A DNA stretch of 62,121 nucleotides from Gemmatimonadales bacterium UBA2960 (GCA_002348465.1 DEBI01000035.1:1-62121), one strand, 5' to 3'. Counted from the stretch's first letter, positions 25,889 through 36,086 are shown. A program made the numbers and translations. The notes: generated from the letters alone by a model not told the origin.

Positions 25889-28609
25889 TTATCTTCGCTC
25901 CTGCCACCATTCGTCTTTGAGAATAGTCACCACTTCTTCCAGTTCCATGTCGTCGACCCTTAGGACAACTCGGTATGAACCGGGTGTAGCTTCACTTATC
26001 GCAAAGCGAGTCGTGTCACCGTTCTGACGACCGAAACCGCCGCCGCTCCGGGTTTGACGTTGTTCACGTATTCTGTCTCGCTCTTCTTGGCTTCGCTCAA
26101 TTTTTTTCAGCATGTCCCACTGAACGACATTGATTCCAGCTGTTCCTTCATGCTCGATCTCGGAGATCGCTATCTGGCCCTGGTAAATGGTCAACGTCAC
26201 CTCGGCATCTCTGCGAAGGTAGAAGAAAAGGGACGCCCCGGGTGCTTCACTTTCCCCTTCGAAGTTCGATGACGAGTAGTTAGTCCTATCGACAGCGACC
26301 CATCGGATCTCAGGTTCCGGTGTAAAGAAGAAAGCGTCCTCAGCCATGACCCCCGGCGTTAATGCTGACAGTGGGGCGATATCTGTGACATAAATGCCGC
26401 GTCCATGAGTAGCGACGACTAGATCATTGTCTCTTTCCTGAATCTTTATGTCGTGTACGGGACTCGTCGGCATGTCGAGTTTCATGCTGGTCCAGTTCTC
26501 GCCACCAGTGTTGGAAACCCAGACCTGAAATTCTGTCCCAATGAAGAGTAGGTCCGGGTTTATATGGTGCTCACGGATTACGTTGACCGGGCCATTCGGA
26601 AGGTTGGCCGAGATATCGGTCCAGGTTTCACCGAAGTCCGTGGTCTTATACACAAAGGGTCGAAAGTCGTCTCTTCGGTAGCCCGTATACGTAAGATACG
26701 CCGTCCCCAATTCGTGATGAGACGCCTCGACGCGACTGACCCAATATTCCGGGTTGTTTGGGATGTTTTCGTTCAAGAGGGTCCATGTCTCGCCTCCATC
26801 TTTAGTGATCTGAACATTCCCGTCGTCTGTCCCGACCCAGATGACACCCGCTTTGAGAGGTGATTCATCGAAGGTCGTGATCGTACCGTACTGGATATTT
26901 CCGTCTCCGCCTCTACCTGTGGTCTGTGTGGCAGGATCGTCTTTTGTCAGGTCAGGGCTAATGACCTCCCAGGCCTCACCACGGAATTCTGAGCGGAGGA
27001 GCATGTTGCCTGCGTGAAAGATGACGTTGCAGTCGTGCGGTGAGATTAGAATTGGAGCGTTCCAGTTCCATCGCATCTCAGGATCGTTGTACCGGATCCC
27101 CTTTGTTTCGCCGGTCAACAGGTCTGTACGCCGGATGGGACCGAACTGAGACTCGTTGTAGAGGTGCCGGTTTTCGCACCAGTCGATCTCGTTGTACATC
27201 CCGTCGCCGCCTCCGACGCGTTCCCATTGCTCGAAGTAGACCGGGCCGCCCGCTGGGTTCGTGTGATAGGCCATATGCGAGCCGTTGTCCTGCAGCCCCC
27301 CCATGACTCGGTAGGGACGTGAGTTATCTACGCCGACAGCGTAGAACTGCGCGAGCGACTGGAAATCAGGGTGGTACCAGTTTTCACCACCATCGTAGGA
27401 GATTCCCATACCATGATCGTAACCAAGGATGATGTGACGTGAATCGTCTGGGTTAATCCAGAGGGCGTGATCGTCTCCCCCGAAACCGTATGGACGCCGC
27501 TCCCACGTTTCGCCGCCGTCATAAGTACCCCATGACGCAGCTGATAGCACGTGAACGATATTGGCGTCGTTTGGATCGATGATGATTTGACCGTAGTAGT
27601 AGGCTGGACCACCACCGATCGACTGATTATCGGGACTCACTTTCTCCCAGTTCATTCCTGCGTTTTCGGAGCGGTAAACTTCACCACCGATCATTCCTCG
27701 AGACGACCTATGATCTAGGAGCTCCTGACGTCGTTCCTCGTCGGACATACCCTCCTTGTTTGCGTTTTCGATCGTCACGTACAAGACATTTGGGTCACTA
27801 TGGTATACATCTACTCCGATCCGGCCCAGCATGCCTTCAGGGAGGCCCTGTCCGATCTGGATCCAGTTTTCGCCACCGTCCGTGGTCTTAAAAAGACGGC
27901 TCCCTGGGCCACCTAGGTCGAAGGTCCACGGCAGGCGAACCTTGTCGTAGGTCGCTGCGTAGAGAGTGTTTGGGTCGGTTGGATCCATGACTACGTCCAC
28001 CACACCGATGTCTTGTCCCTCAGAACGGTGGTTCAGTGAACGCTTCCAGCTTTGGCCTCCATCAGTCGATTTGTATAGGCCTCGCTCACCACCTGCCGAG
28101 TATAGTGGTCCTAGTGAGGCGACGTACACCACGTTCGGGTCCGTCGGGTGGACTACTATACGCCCTATATGCTGAGACATCGGAAGCCCAACGTTTGTCC
28201 AAGATTCACCCGCATCCGTCGATTTATAGACGCCGTTCCCCCAGTAGGAGGAGCGCGAGTTGTTTGCTTCACCTGAGCCGAGGTAAAGGATATTCGAGTC
28301 AGATGGAGAGACGGCGATAGCCCCGATTGAGAATACATCGGGTTGATCGTCGAAGAGTACGTCGAACGTGATGCCTCGATTTGTAGTTTTCCAAAGGTGG
28401 CCGGACGCTGTAGCTATGTAGAACGTGTGGGGATCATCGCTAGGCACTGCAATGTCCACGAAACGACCACTTTGTCGTGTCGGGCCGATTTCTCTGTATT
28501 CCAGATTTGTCAGCGTCTCCTCAGAGAGCGACTGAGCGATCGTGGGTTGTGCTGTTAACGCTAGGCTAGCGAGTAGCATCGCTGAGAAAGCGGCGCGAGA
28601 ATGGTGCAT
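25889..28609 (-). CDS. Asp-box (BNR/VPS10-like) beta-propeller protein, secreted
   Basis: A 906-residue secreted protein with a signal peptide (about residues 1-26). It has many Asp-box motifs (S/T-x-D-x-G-x-x-W), for example STDAGESW, STDGGQSW, TTDGGENW, YDGGETW, KDGGETW and TTDFGETW, forming one or two large propellers, and a C-terminal beta domain near residue 780. Such proteins are often annotated as glycosyl hydrolase or sortilin-like, but no sialidase catalytic set is visible. ATG 28609 has AAGGAG 8 bases upstream. A related protein is at 45712-48903. Confidence 0.87.
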   Translation of the reverse strand: MHHSRAAFSAMLLASLALTAQPTIAQSLSEETLTNLEYREIGPTRQSGRFVDIAVPSDDPHTFYIATASGHLWKTTNRGITFDVLFDDQPDVFSIGAIAVSPSDSNILYLGSGEANNSRSSYWGNGVYKSTDAGESWTNVGLPMSQHIGRIVVHPTDPNVVYVASLGPLYSAGGERGLYKSTDGGQSWKRSLNHRSEGQDIGVVDVVMDPTDPNTLYAATYDKVRLPWTFDLGGPGSRLFKTTDGGENWIQIGQGLPEGMLGRIGVDVYHSDPNVLYVTIENANKEGMSDEERRQELLDHRSSRGMIGGEVYRSENAGMNWEKVSPDNQSIGGGPAYYYGQIIIDPNDANIVHVLSAASWGTYDGGETWERRPYGFGGDDHALWINPDDSRHIILGYDHGMGISYDGGENWYHPDFQSLAQFYAVGVDNSRPYRVMGGLQDNGSHMAYHTNPAGGPVYFEQWERVGGGDGMYNEIDWCENRHLYNESQFGPIRRTDLLTGETKGIRYNDPEMRWNWNAPILISPHDCNVIFHAGNMLLRSEFRGEAWEVISPDLTKDDPATQTTGRGGDGNIQYGTITTFDESPLKAGVIWVGTDDGNVQITKDGGETWTLLNENIPNNPEYWVSRVEASHHELGTAYLTYTGYRRDDFRPFVYKTTDFGETWTDISANLPNGPVNVIREHHINPDLLFIGTEFQVWVSNTGGENWTSMKLDMPTSPVHDIKIQERDNDLVVATHGRGIYVTDIAPLSALTPGVMAEDAFFFTPEPEIRWVAVDRTNYSSSNFEGESEAPGASLFFYLRRDAEVTLTIYQGQIAISEIEHEGTAGINVVQWDMLKKIERSQEERDRIREQRQTRSGGGFGRQNGDTTRFAISEATPGSYRVVLRVDDMELEEVVTILKDEWWQERR

Positions 28610-28799
28610 GCTATCGGACTCCTTCAAGGACAAGGTCTCATGGGTACCGTTTCTTAAACCCGAGAGACAGGTCATGGACTCTTTTAAGCGACATTGGCGC
28701 TAGGAGCACAAGAGCCTAGGAGCCTTTACTCAGGTGGGCAATAACGAACTGTTGATCACCGTTTTGACTTTGCATAGGACATAGTCGACGTTGCTGTCC

Positions 28800-29483
28800 A
28801 TGTCACATTCTGTGCGTGAGCATCTCCGTCTGGAGATCGATGATTACGACGAGAAAATTCGGCGCTGGATTCCGGGGTACGACTCTATGATCCGGATAGC
28901 TGCTGAATCGGTGGCGGAGATCAGCCCAGATCGGGTGATTGATATCGGTTCGGGCACAGGAGCCTTAGCAGAAGCGATTTTGGAACATAGAACGGTGGGG
29001 GTAGTCGAGCTGCTCGACATAGATCCGGAAATGCTCAACCGAGGTGCCAATCGGGTAGTTCGATTCGGGGATAGGGCGCGCCCAGTGCTGGGTTCTTACG
29101 ATGACCCGTTCGAGTGTTGTGATGCATTCTCGGCTTCTCTCTCGTTGCATCATATACCGACATTGGGACAGAAGGCTGCGCTCTTCCAACGAGTATTCGA
29201 TGCTCTCAGACCTGGAGGTGTTCTGGTGAACGGGGACATAAACATGCCAGAGGATGAGAATGAGGCACGCCAGCTCTACGCCCTCTGGGCGCAACACCAG
29301 ATCTCATGCGGTATAAATGAGAAGCAAGCTTGGGCACATTTTGATATTTGGGCAGGCGAGGATACGTACCTTCCTCTAAACGAAGAGCTTGGAGTGCTCA
29401 GAGCGGCCGGGTTCGAGGCTGCTCGTGTCTGGTCTGAGGGTCCCGTGGGTGTTGTTGTGGCGCGAAAGCCGTCACCTCTTTAA
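28800..29483 (+). CDS. class I SAM-dependent methyltransferase
   Basis: A 227-residue methyltransferase with motif I VIDIGSGTGALAEAI, the acidic ELLDIDPEML and the post-motif FSASLSLHHIPTLGQK. It matches the Methyltransf_25/12 type; the substrate is unknown. ATG 28800 is chosen; a TTG three codons earlier is also possible. It is divergent from the Asp-box gene and converges on the glycosylasparaginase gene. No operon partner is evident. Confidence 0.85.
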   Translation: MSHSVREHLRLEIDDYDEKIRRWIPGYDSMIRIAAESVAEISPDRVIDIGSGTGALAEAILEHRTVGVVELLDIDPEMLNRGANRVVRFGDRARPVLGSYDDPFECCDAFSASLSLHHIPTLGQKAALFQRVFDALRPGGVLVNGDINMPEDENEARQLYALWAQHQISCGINEKQAWAHFDIWAGEDTYLPLNEELGVLRAAGFEAARVWSEGPVGVVVARKPSPL

Positions 29484-29524
29484 GACTGTCCGTAGTGCTT
29501 TGGTAAGCTGTTGCAGATGCTTTA

Positions 29525-30781
29525 TCAGTCCCTCGGCGACCCTTCGAGTAACCCCTCCAATGCTTCCTCCCGCGCACCATTCTCGTCGCAGACAGCAAAC
29601 ATCGATTCATTTGATCCGTACAATGCGACTCCTGCGTAATCACCCGCCTTGTTAAGGATGAAGAAACGAACATCGAAGTTGGGCAACCCACGCTGATTCA
29701 GTAGGCGGCCCTCCACTGTGTTCTGCCGAATCCTCTCGAGTGCGGACATGCCGGCGTCCTTGGGAGATAGCCCTCGACGCATATTTTCAACAATCAGGAA
29801 TGAGGCACAGTTGTATAGATTTGCTTCACCGCGTCCGGTTGATCCTGAGGCCCCTACGCTATTGTCGACGTATTGCCCGGCGCCCAAGATCGGAGAATCG
29901 CCCGCTCTGCCGGGTATCTTCCAAGAAAGCCCGCTTGTTGTAGTAACTCCGCATATGTCTCCACCCGGATTTACAGCCTCTAGGCTCGTAGTTCCCCAGA
30001 AGGAATCTGCATCGATGAGGCCGTCGTCGACCATGGAGAGCCCCGCCGCTAGTGACGCATCTTGAAATAGCTCGAGGCGGGCTTCGTGATCTCTATCACG
30101 GAGCCATCCAGATCCGTTGCCTCGTCTCCGTCTGATCATGTCCGGGTCGGTCTCCTCACCCGTCTGGCTCCGACCACTCAGTCGTTCTTCGGGGTCCAGC
30201 CAGTGTCCCGGATCAATCCGTCGCTTCCACTCTACCCAGAGTTCGCGAGATCTGTCGGTGTTCAAGTCGTCTTCAATCTCGAAGCCCAACTGACGTGCGA
30301 AGTTAGCGGCCCCCTCGCCAACGATAAGGTGATGATCTGTCAGCTCGGCGACTGCTTTTGCAACCAATGACGGCGTCTTCACCCCCTCGATACCAGCGAC
30401 ACCACCGGCCCAACGGTTTGGTCCGTGCATTAGACAGGAGTCGAGCTGAACCACACCGTCAGCGTTCGGTAGGCCACCGAATCCGATTCCCCGTTCGTCC
30501 GGATCTAGTTCGGGAATGTTAACGCCAGCTACGATTGCGTCGAGGACGTCTTCGCCTTCGGTAATGCCGCGGTACGCGCGCTCGATCGCACTCTCAGGCC
30601 CCCCGTTCTTGTACCGTATGCTACTTACATCGGCTACGCAGACTGGACGCGTGCTTCGAAGTCGCAGAGACGGTGCTGAAGGCGAATGAGATGGTGAAGT
30701 TTTGGCGGCGGAGATAGTTGATGGGGCAGCAGCAGCAGCCACACCGACTGCTGAGGTCTTTACGAAGTTTCGTCTGTCCAT
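29525..30781 (-). CDS. N4-(beta-N-acetylglucosaminyl)-L-asparaginase family protein, Tat-exported
   Basis: A 418-residue Ntn-hydrolase of the glycosylasparaginase family with a twin-arginine signal (MDRRNFVKTSAVGVAAAAA). The family has a self-cleaving precursor whose new N-terminal Thr attacks the amide bond. Here the usual HDTIG is WGTTS; Thr264 is the probable nucleophile. The downstream substrate segment is kept (GRAGDSPILGAGQYVDN). Compared with the paralog at 56657-57661 it has about 70 extra residues (roughly 185-258, with an RRRR stretch) just before the cleavage site. The altered motif could change maturation. Confidence 0.83.
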   Translation of the reverse strand: MDRRNFVKTSAVGVAAAAAPSTISAAKTSPSHSPSAPSLRLRSTRPVCVADVSSIRYKNGGPESAIERAYRGITEGEDVLDAIVAGVNIPELDPDERGIGFGGLPNADGVVQLDSCLMHGPNRWAGGVAGIEGVKTPSLVAKAVAELTDHHLIVGEGAANFARQLGFEIEDDLNTDRSRELWVEWKRRIDPGHWLDPEERLSGRSQTGEETDPDMIRRRRGNGSGWLRDRDHEARLELFQDASLAAGLSMVDDGLIDADSFWGTTSLEAVNPGGDICGVTTTSGLSWKIPGRAGDSPILGAGQYVDNSVGASGSTGRGEANLYNCASFLIVENMRRGLSPKDAGMSALERIRQNTVEGRLLNQRGLPNFDVRFFILNKAGDYAGVALYGSNESMFAVCDENGAREEALEGLLEGSPRD

Positions 30782-30872
30782 TGTGGCTGACTCTTGATCA
30801 GATCAGAGGGTTAAACCGACACGATAGCATGGACATTTTGCGGCCGCACCACTGGAGGCCGTCCGGTGGCGG

Positions 30873-32153
30873 TCAGGGGACGCTTGGATTACGCATCGGC
30901 TGCACCTTCATATACACGAGAGAGCGCCATAGCCATTCCAGTGGACCGAAGCGAAAAGCGCTTAGCCACAGCGGTGACAGCCATAACTGGAAACTCCAGA
31001 CGGCAAATACGACCAACAGCTGACCACTTCGGTCTATGCTCCCAAAAAGTCCTAGCCCGTGGCCGTAAAAGATCGTTGTACACATCACCGTTTGAAGGAT
31101 GTAGTTCGAAAAGGCCATCCGCCCGACAGCCGAGAGTCGAGAGGTTATATCTAGCGCTAGTCCGCTCTTGAGAGTGAGCATCACCACACCGACCCACCCG
31201 AGTGCTACCGGGATGCTGCCCCAGTAGTTGAAGAGACTGTTGATAAAGAGGAAGTCTGGGGCAGCCCAGGCGGCGGCGAAATTTCTCTGGAGTCCTAGAC
31301 CAATCAAAGGAAGTCCGATCACTAAGCCAGCGATGATCATCCTCCGATAGGTTCTTGATTCAGCTTGTCCAGTGAGTATTCCTAGCTTGAAGAGTGCCAT
31401 ACCAAGCAGCATCAACCCACTCACCCTCCAGGCAGCCCAGCTTGCAAAGGTCGTAGTTTCGGATTCGATAGCTGAAGGGAGACGAGCGTGCATCTGCTCA
31501 AGCCACCCACCGCGGTAGTGATTGACCTCAGCAAGAAGAACTTCTGGGTGCGGTTTCAGGCCGGCTATGAGCTGCGCGGCGTCCTCGGGTGGCCATTCTT
31601 GGAAGGAGAGTGCTCCACTTATCAGTATGAGTGAGCCAATAGACCAAGAAACCAAGGCGAGGCTAATGAGTGTTCGAGGCTTGGCATTCCTAAATGGGAA
31701 AAGAACGGCGCCGCAGAGCGCGTACCATACGAGTACATCCCCTGACCAAAGCAAGTGGGCGTGTAGTAGTCCAAACACCAAAAGCCAGAACATCCGTCGT
31801 AGGTGAAGGCCAGCAGTCTTCTCCCCACGTGCTGACCTCCGGTCAGACATCAAAACGAGGCCGGCGCCGAAAAGTATCGAAAAGATTGCCATGAACTTCA
31901 GGTCGGCGAATAGGTGGGTAGTCACCCAAACACCCAGGTTGAGCCCGCTGAATTCACCCCAGGCAGTGGGATCCATATAAGCGGCAGAAGGCATGGAAAA
32001 ACCGCCCATATTCATCGTTAGGATCCCGAGTAGTGCAAAGCCTCTGAGAACGTCTAAGGCTTCGATCCGTTCTTGTTGAGAGGTTGGTCCGATTCCGGAG
32101 TTCTCGGATCCTACTAGATGGGCTTGTCGCGTGTGACTTTCAGGGCCAGCCAT
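30873..32153 (-). CDS. DUF418 (YeiB-like) membrane protein
   Basis: A 426-residue polytopic membrane protein. It starts with the family hallmark IEALDVLRGFALLGILTMN, has about ten hydrophobic segments and the C-terminal DUF418 region (SNYILQTVMCTTIFYGHGLGLFG, then LEWLWRSLVYMK). The family belongs to the acyltransferase-3-like group, but its function is unsettled. It begins 7 bp after the amidase stop, so the two are probably co-transcribed with the uracil-DNA glycosylase gene. Confidence 0.87.
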   Translation of the reverse strand: MAGPESHTRQAHLVGSENSGIGPTSQQERIEALDVLRGFALLGILTMNMGGFSMPSAAYMDPTAWGEFSGLNLGVWVTTHLFADLKFMAIFSILFGAGLVLMSDRRSARGEKTAGLHLRRMFWLLVFGLLHAHLLWSGDVLVWYALCGAVLFPFRNAKPRTLISLALVSWSIGSLILISGALSFQEWPPEDAAQLIAGLKPHPEVLLAEVNHYRGGWLEQMHARLPSAIESETTTFASWAAWRVSGLMLLGMALFKLGILTGQAESRTYRRMIIAGLVIGLPLIGLGLQRNFAAAWAAPDFLFINSLFNYWGSIPVALGWVGVVMLTLKSGLALDITSRLSAVGRMAFSNYILQTVMCTTIFYGHGLGLFGSIDRSGQLLVVFAVWSFQLWLSPLWLSAFRFGPLEWLWRSLVYMKVQPMRNPSVP

Positions 32154-32160
32154 TAGACTT

Positions 32161-33729
32161 TTAGTTTTTAAGAGCTGGTGTTGTTAGGGGTGGCCTTCGG
32201 TGATTGGTAGCCTGTTCGAATGCGTAGGCAATCCTTATAAGCGTCGGTTCAGACCACGCGTCTCCGAGAACCTGAAGACCTGCAGGGAGCGTTCCATCTC
32301 GCACGAATCCCATTGGGACCGTCAGTGCTGGGAAGCCCGTTGGGGGAGCAGGGTATTGGCTATTGTCCCCGTGGGGTGTGCTCATGTCACCAACTAGCCG
32401 TGGTGGATTGCTCCAGCTTGGGTAGATAAGCGCCTGTACGTTGTATCTTGCCATGGCTGAGCGGAGTCCCTCCCGAAAAAGATCTTCTTGGGCACGACCG
32501 CGGATGCACTGTTCGTTCGTATCAGGTGTGCCCTCGAACTGGAGAAACCGCTCGACTGTGGGCAGAACCGTCCTGTACACACGTCCGCTTTCAGCTATTT
32601 CCTGCAACGTACGCAAGGGAGGATTCGGTATATCCGCCAGGTAATTTTCAATGTCGTACCGGAAGCGTGAGCATCCGGTGCCACGACGGAGTTCATCTAG
32701 GTTCTCTATATGGAAGTCCCGAACCACGGTAGCACCTAAACGCTCTAGAACTGAGAACGTCTCAGTGAACCGCATGAGGATTTCAGTGTCCGCAGTTTCT
32801 TTGTAGGCGATCTGACCTACGACACCTATCCGCAGTCCCTCGAGGTCCGACTGCAGATAGTCCATGTAAGAATCAGCGCGCCGATCATCAGCTTCTATGG
32901 TGACCGGGTCATTTGGGTCCGATCCTGCTATAACGTCGAACACTCTCACTGCGTCTTCCACGGTTCGGGCCATCGGCCCGCCGATGTCTCTGTGCGCGTA
33001 GAGCGGCATGATACCGTCTCGGCTCGTTAAGCCCTGTGTCGATCTGATGCCGACAAGCCCGTTGTGACTCGAAGGTCCACGGATTGAGTTTCCTGTGTCA
33101 GTCCCTAATCCAATTAGCCCCATATTGGCTGTTACTGCCGCTGCCGTTCCACCGCTCGATCCTGCGGTTACTCTGTTGAGTTGATAGGGATTGAATGTCC
33201 AGCCGGGCAGCATCGAACCCACTGTCTCGAGAGCTGTGAAGGCGAATTCCGCGAGATTCGACTTGGCTAGAACGATTGCTCCGGCCTCCCGGATCTTCCT
33301 CACTTGGTAGGCGTCGTCTGCTGCCATTGAGCCTGCGAGCGATGCTGAGCCACCAGTGGTCGGCATGTCGTATGTATCGTAGTTGTCCTTCACGATGAAT
33401 GGGATTCCGTGCAGCGGGCCGGTAAGCTGGCCGGTCCTGCGGAGTTCTCGGTCTAGAGAATCGGCGCGAGCCAAGGCCCTCGGATTCGTCATGATGATCG
33501 CGTTTATAGTGGGCCCATTTCGATCGTATGCTTCGATTCGGTCGAGGTATGCTTCAACGAGTTGTCGCGACGTCAGCGTGTGGCCGACCATAGCTTCGTG
33601 CACTTGGTGAATGGTCACCTCCATCAGCTGAACAGTCCCCACCTGCTGAGCAGAGAGTGTGCTAGAGCTAACAAGAAGAGTTAGGATCGCCGGGGTGCAG
33701 ATGAGTCGCTGACTCTTAAATCGATTCAT
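32161..33729 (-). CDS. amidase signature family protein, secreted
   Basis: A 522-residue amidase with a signal peptide (about residues 1-28, ending STLSAQQ). The Ser-cisSer-Lys catalytic triad is present: Lys114 in FIVKDN, Ser191 in TAGSSGG and Ser215 in GNSIRGPS, with the normal 24-residue spacing between the serines. It hydrolyses an amide outside the cytoplasm; the substrate is unknown. The start overlaps the stop of the uracil-DNA glycosylase gene (ATGA), although the two functions are unrelated. Confidence 0.9.
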   Translation of the reverse strand: MNRFKSQRLICTPAILTLLVSSSTLSAQQVGTVQLMEVTIHQVHEAMVGHTLTSRQLVEAYLDRIEAYDRNGPTINAIIMTNPRALARADSLDRELRRTGQLTGPLHGIPFIVKDNYDTYDMPTTGGSASLAGSMAADDAYQVRKIREAGAIVLAKSNLAEFAFTALETVGSMLPGWTFNPYQLNRVTAGSSGGTAAAVTANMGLIGLGTDTGNSIRGPSSHNGLVGIRSTQGLTSRDGIMPLYAHRDIGGPMARTVEDAVRVFDVIAGSDPNDPVTIEADDRRADSYMDYLQSDLEGLRIGVVGQIAYKETADTEILMRFTETFSVLERLGATVVRDFHIENLDELRRGTGCSRFRYDIENYLADIPNPPLRTLQEIAESGRVYRTVLPTVERFLQFEGTPDTNEQCIRGRAQEDLFREGLRSAMARYNVQALIYPSWSNPPRLVGDMSTPHGDNSQYPAPPTGFPALTVPMGFVRDGTLPAGLQVLGDAWSEPTLIRIAYAFEQATNHRRPPLTTPALKN

Positions 33730-34445
33730 GGCTCAAAAGTATCGAAAGGATGTCTCGCTAGCACCCGAGCCCTAGACCAGATCGAATCGAACATATCCTC
33801 GGTGAGCCTACCAGTGAATGTGTTCTGCTGGCTGGGGTGGTAGGAGCACAGAAGGACAGGTCCTTTTTCTATCGGGACCTCCACCCCATGACCAAAGCGA
33901 ATACGCGGTCTTGGCACAGCGAGGCCTCTATTGGCGAGCACTCGAAGCGTCTGGACATAGCCGAAATTTCCGAGGGTTACGATCACACGGACACTCCTCA
34001 GGAGGCCTAGCTCGGCGTGGAGCCACTGCGCGCAAGCGTCGCGCTCTTCAGTCGTGGGCTTGTTCTCAGGTGGTGCGCAACGCACGGCCGCGGTAACGAA
34101 AACGTCATCTAGCTCTAGTCCATCATCACGAGCTACAGACTTGGCCTGGTTTGCGAGGCCTGCTCGATTTAAGGCACGATACAGCCAGTCCCCCGATCTG
34201 TCGCCCGTGAACATGCGACCGGTGCGATTTGCGCCGTGGGCCGCTGGAGCGAGTCCTATGATCAGGATTCGAGCCATCGGATCTCCGAAGGCTGGGACAG
34301 GCCGCCCCCAGTACGTCTCATCACGAAATGAGGCCCGCTTTGTCTTTGCTACTTCCTTGCGCCAGGAGACGAGTCTTGGACAGCTGTGGCACTCCACAAT
34401 CTCTGTGCTGAGCGCCGCAAGCTTCTTTTTCACCGGATCTTTCAT
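33726..34445 (-). CDS. uracil-DNA glycosylase, family 5 (UdgB-like)
   Basis: A 239-residue DNA repair enzyme. Motif GLAPAAHGANRTGRMFTGD (catalytic region) and the C-terminal SYHPSQQNTFTGRLT are characteristic of family 5 UDGs, which remove uracil and some deaminated purines. Cysteines in CHSCPRL, VRCAPP and DACAQW are placed to bind an iron-sulfur cluster. The ATG at 34445 begins the frame. The amidase and DUF418 genes follow with overlaps or short gaps, so it may be the first gene of that operon. Confidence 0.93.
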   Translation of the reverse strand: MKDPVKKKLAALSTEIVECHSCPRLVSWRKEVAKTKRASFRDETYWGRPVPAFGDPMARILIIGLAPAAHGANRTGRMFTGDRSGDWLYRALNRAGLANQAKSVARDDGLELDDVFVTAAVRCAPPENKPTTEERDACAQWLHAELGLLRSVRVIVTLGNFGYVQTLRVLANRGLAVPRPRIRFGHGVEVPIEKGPVLLCSYHPSQQNTFTGRLTEDMFDSIWSRARVLARHPFDTFEP

Positions 34446-34562
34446 CTTAAATCGATTGTCCTGGCATCCAGAAAGAACACATGCGATGTGAAGGGTTACT
34501 GACCCTTCTCAACAGTGTCTGTAGGTCGTTGCCCCTCGAAAATCGTGCCGTTCGTCACACCT

Positions 34563-36086
34563 TCAAATTTCGCCGCGTGCGAGGCGGCCTCGGTCGACTT
34601 TCCCGAGATGCGTTCGCGGCAGGTCCTCCATGAAGTGCACTGATCGGGGGTATTTGTATGGCTCGAGTCGGTCCTGTGCCCATCTCTGAAGTTCACTGGC
34701 TAGTCGGTCCCTGTCCTCAACAATTCGTTCAGCGATGATGAAGGCACTCGGCTTGATCAATCCATCTTGTGTCGGGATTCCGACCACGGCGACCTCTCGA
34801 ACTGCCTCGTGCTGTAGCAGGCAGTTCTCCAATTCCTTTGGAGATAGCCATTTGCCGCTGATTTTCAGCATATCATCTGAGCGACCCCCGTAGGTTACAT
34901 AACCCTTCTCGTCGAAGCTGATCATGTCTCCAGAGATGAACCAACCGTCTTTGAAGGCAGCGGCGGTTTTCTCTTCATCTCGCCAGTAGCCGAGCGCTAG
35001 AGAGTCACCCCTTACACGCATAGTCCCGACGTCCCCAGTTTTGACCCTCGTGCCATCGGGATTGCACGCTCGAACTTCGAAACCGTCCACCACACGTCCT
35101 AGTGTGCCAGGTTGCACGTCATCCGGTCTGTTTGAGATGAAAATGTGCCACATCTCGGCTGTGCCTAGACCGTCTAATAGAGGCACTCCGAAGAGGTCAT
35201 CCCATCGCCGGTGCAGTTCGACTGGGAGTGCTTCGCCAGCTGAAGTCGAAAGTCGCAGTGACGAAAGGTCTTTTGAGTCAGCTTGGGGGTGGGAAACCAG
35301 ACTGTTGACCATAGTGGGCACATTGATGAGGACTGTAGGTCTGAACTTCAGTATTCGATTGAATAGGACATCGGCTGTGCACCGCTCATCGAAGAGCACA
35401 GAGGTTGCACCTACCGAAAAGGGAAAGAAGAGGTTGGTGCCTGTGGCGTATCCGAAGAAGAGTTTTGGGACGGATAACGTCACATCTTCGGGGCCAATTC
35501 CAAGCGTTCCTTGCCCGTAAAGGGAGGTTGTGTTCTTAAATGAACCGTGGGTCTGCACGACACCCTTCGGATATCCTGTAGTGCCTCCACTGAAAAGGAA
35601 GATTGCTGGGTCGTTGGCTGAGGTGGGATAGGCCGGAACATCCGGATTTAGAACCGAGAGTCGGTCTTTAAATTCCGGAGTGCCTGTTACCGTGAGAGCA
35701 CATTTGACCGTGATACCACTTATGGCCTCCGTAAATGGAGCTTCCACGTTCGATGTTATCAGTGCTGCTTTTGGCTCGGTATAGGTTAGGAAATACCTTA
35801 TCTGTTCGACGGGCAGCTGTGGATTCACCATAACTACAACAGCTCCGAGCCTGAGAATGCCGAAGAGTGCGGTTACGTAATCTTCTCCATCAGGAAGTGC
35901 TATCAGGACTCGATCACCTGGACCTATCCCCGCTTCTTGGAGCAATCGAGCGAATCGCCCAGAGGCCTCAAAGACCTCCTCATAGGTGGTAGCACCACGA
36001 TCCGTGAGGAGCGCTCGGCGGCCACCCCGACCTTCCGCGACACGATCGCCGAGGAAGTGATTGAAGATATTAAGTGTATCGTGCAT
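34563..36086 (-). CDS. benzoate-CoA ligase family protein, probable 2-aminobenzoate-CoA ligase
   Basis: A 507-residue AMP-forming aryl-CoA ligase. The P-loop AIFLFSGGTTGYPKGVV, the A5-like LDGLGTAEMWHIFISN, GDMISFDEKGYVTYGGRSDDMLKISG and the C-terminal Lys in THLGKVDRGRL are visible. The benzoate-CoA ligase subfamily activates benzoate, hydroxybenzoate or 2-aminobenzoate. The divergent gene set next door encodes a 2-aminobenzoyl-CoA monooxygenase/reductase-type fusion, so anthranilate is the likely substrate (inference). ATG 36086 is chosen; the open frame extends 72 codons upstream into the divergent gene but has no homology there. Confidence 0.87.
   Translation of the reverse strand: MHDTLNIFNHFLGDRVAEGRGGRRALLTDRGATTYEEVFEASGRFARLLQEAGIGPGDRVLIALPDGEDYVTALFGILRLGAVVVMVNPQLPVEQIRYFLTYTEPKAALITSNVEAPFTEAISGITVKCALTVTGTPEFKDRLSVLNPDVPAYPTSANDPAIFLFSGGTTGYPKGVVQTHGSFKNTTSLYGQGTLGIGPEDVTLSVPKLFFGYATGTNLFFPFSVGATSVLFDERCTADVLFNRILKFRPTVLINVPTMVNSLVSHPQADSKDLSSLRLSTSAGEALPVELHRRWDDLFGVPLLDGLGTAEMWHIFISNRPDDVQPGTLGRVVDGFEVRACNPDGTRVKTGDVGTMRVRGDSLALGYWRDEEKTAAAFKDGWFISGDMISFDEKGYVTYGGRSDDMLKISGKWLSPKELENCLLQHEAVREVAVVGIPTQDGLIKPSAFIIAERIVEDRDRLASELQRWAQDRLEPYKYPRSVHFMEDLPRTHLGKVDRGRLARGEI

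Noticed and set aside
25889..28609. Sialidase or glycosyl hydrolase assignment
   Set aside because: Asp boxes alone are structural; the arginine triad and nucleophile pair of sialidases were not found.
33726..34445. Link between uracil-DNA glycosylase and the amidase as a functional system
   Set aside because: They overlap by 4 bp, but the amidase is secreted and the glycosylase is cytoplasmic; no shared process is evident.
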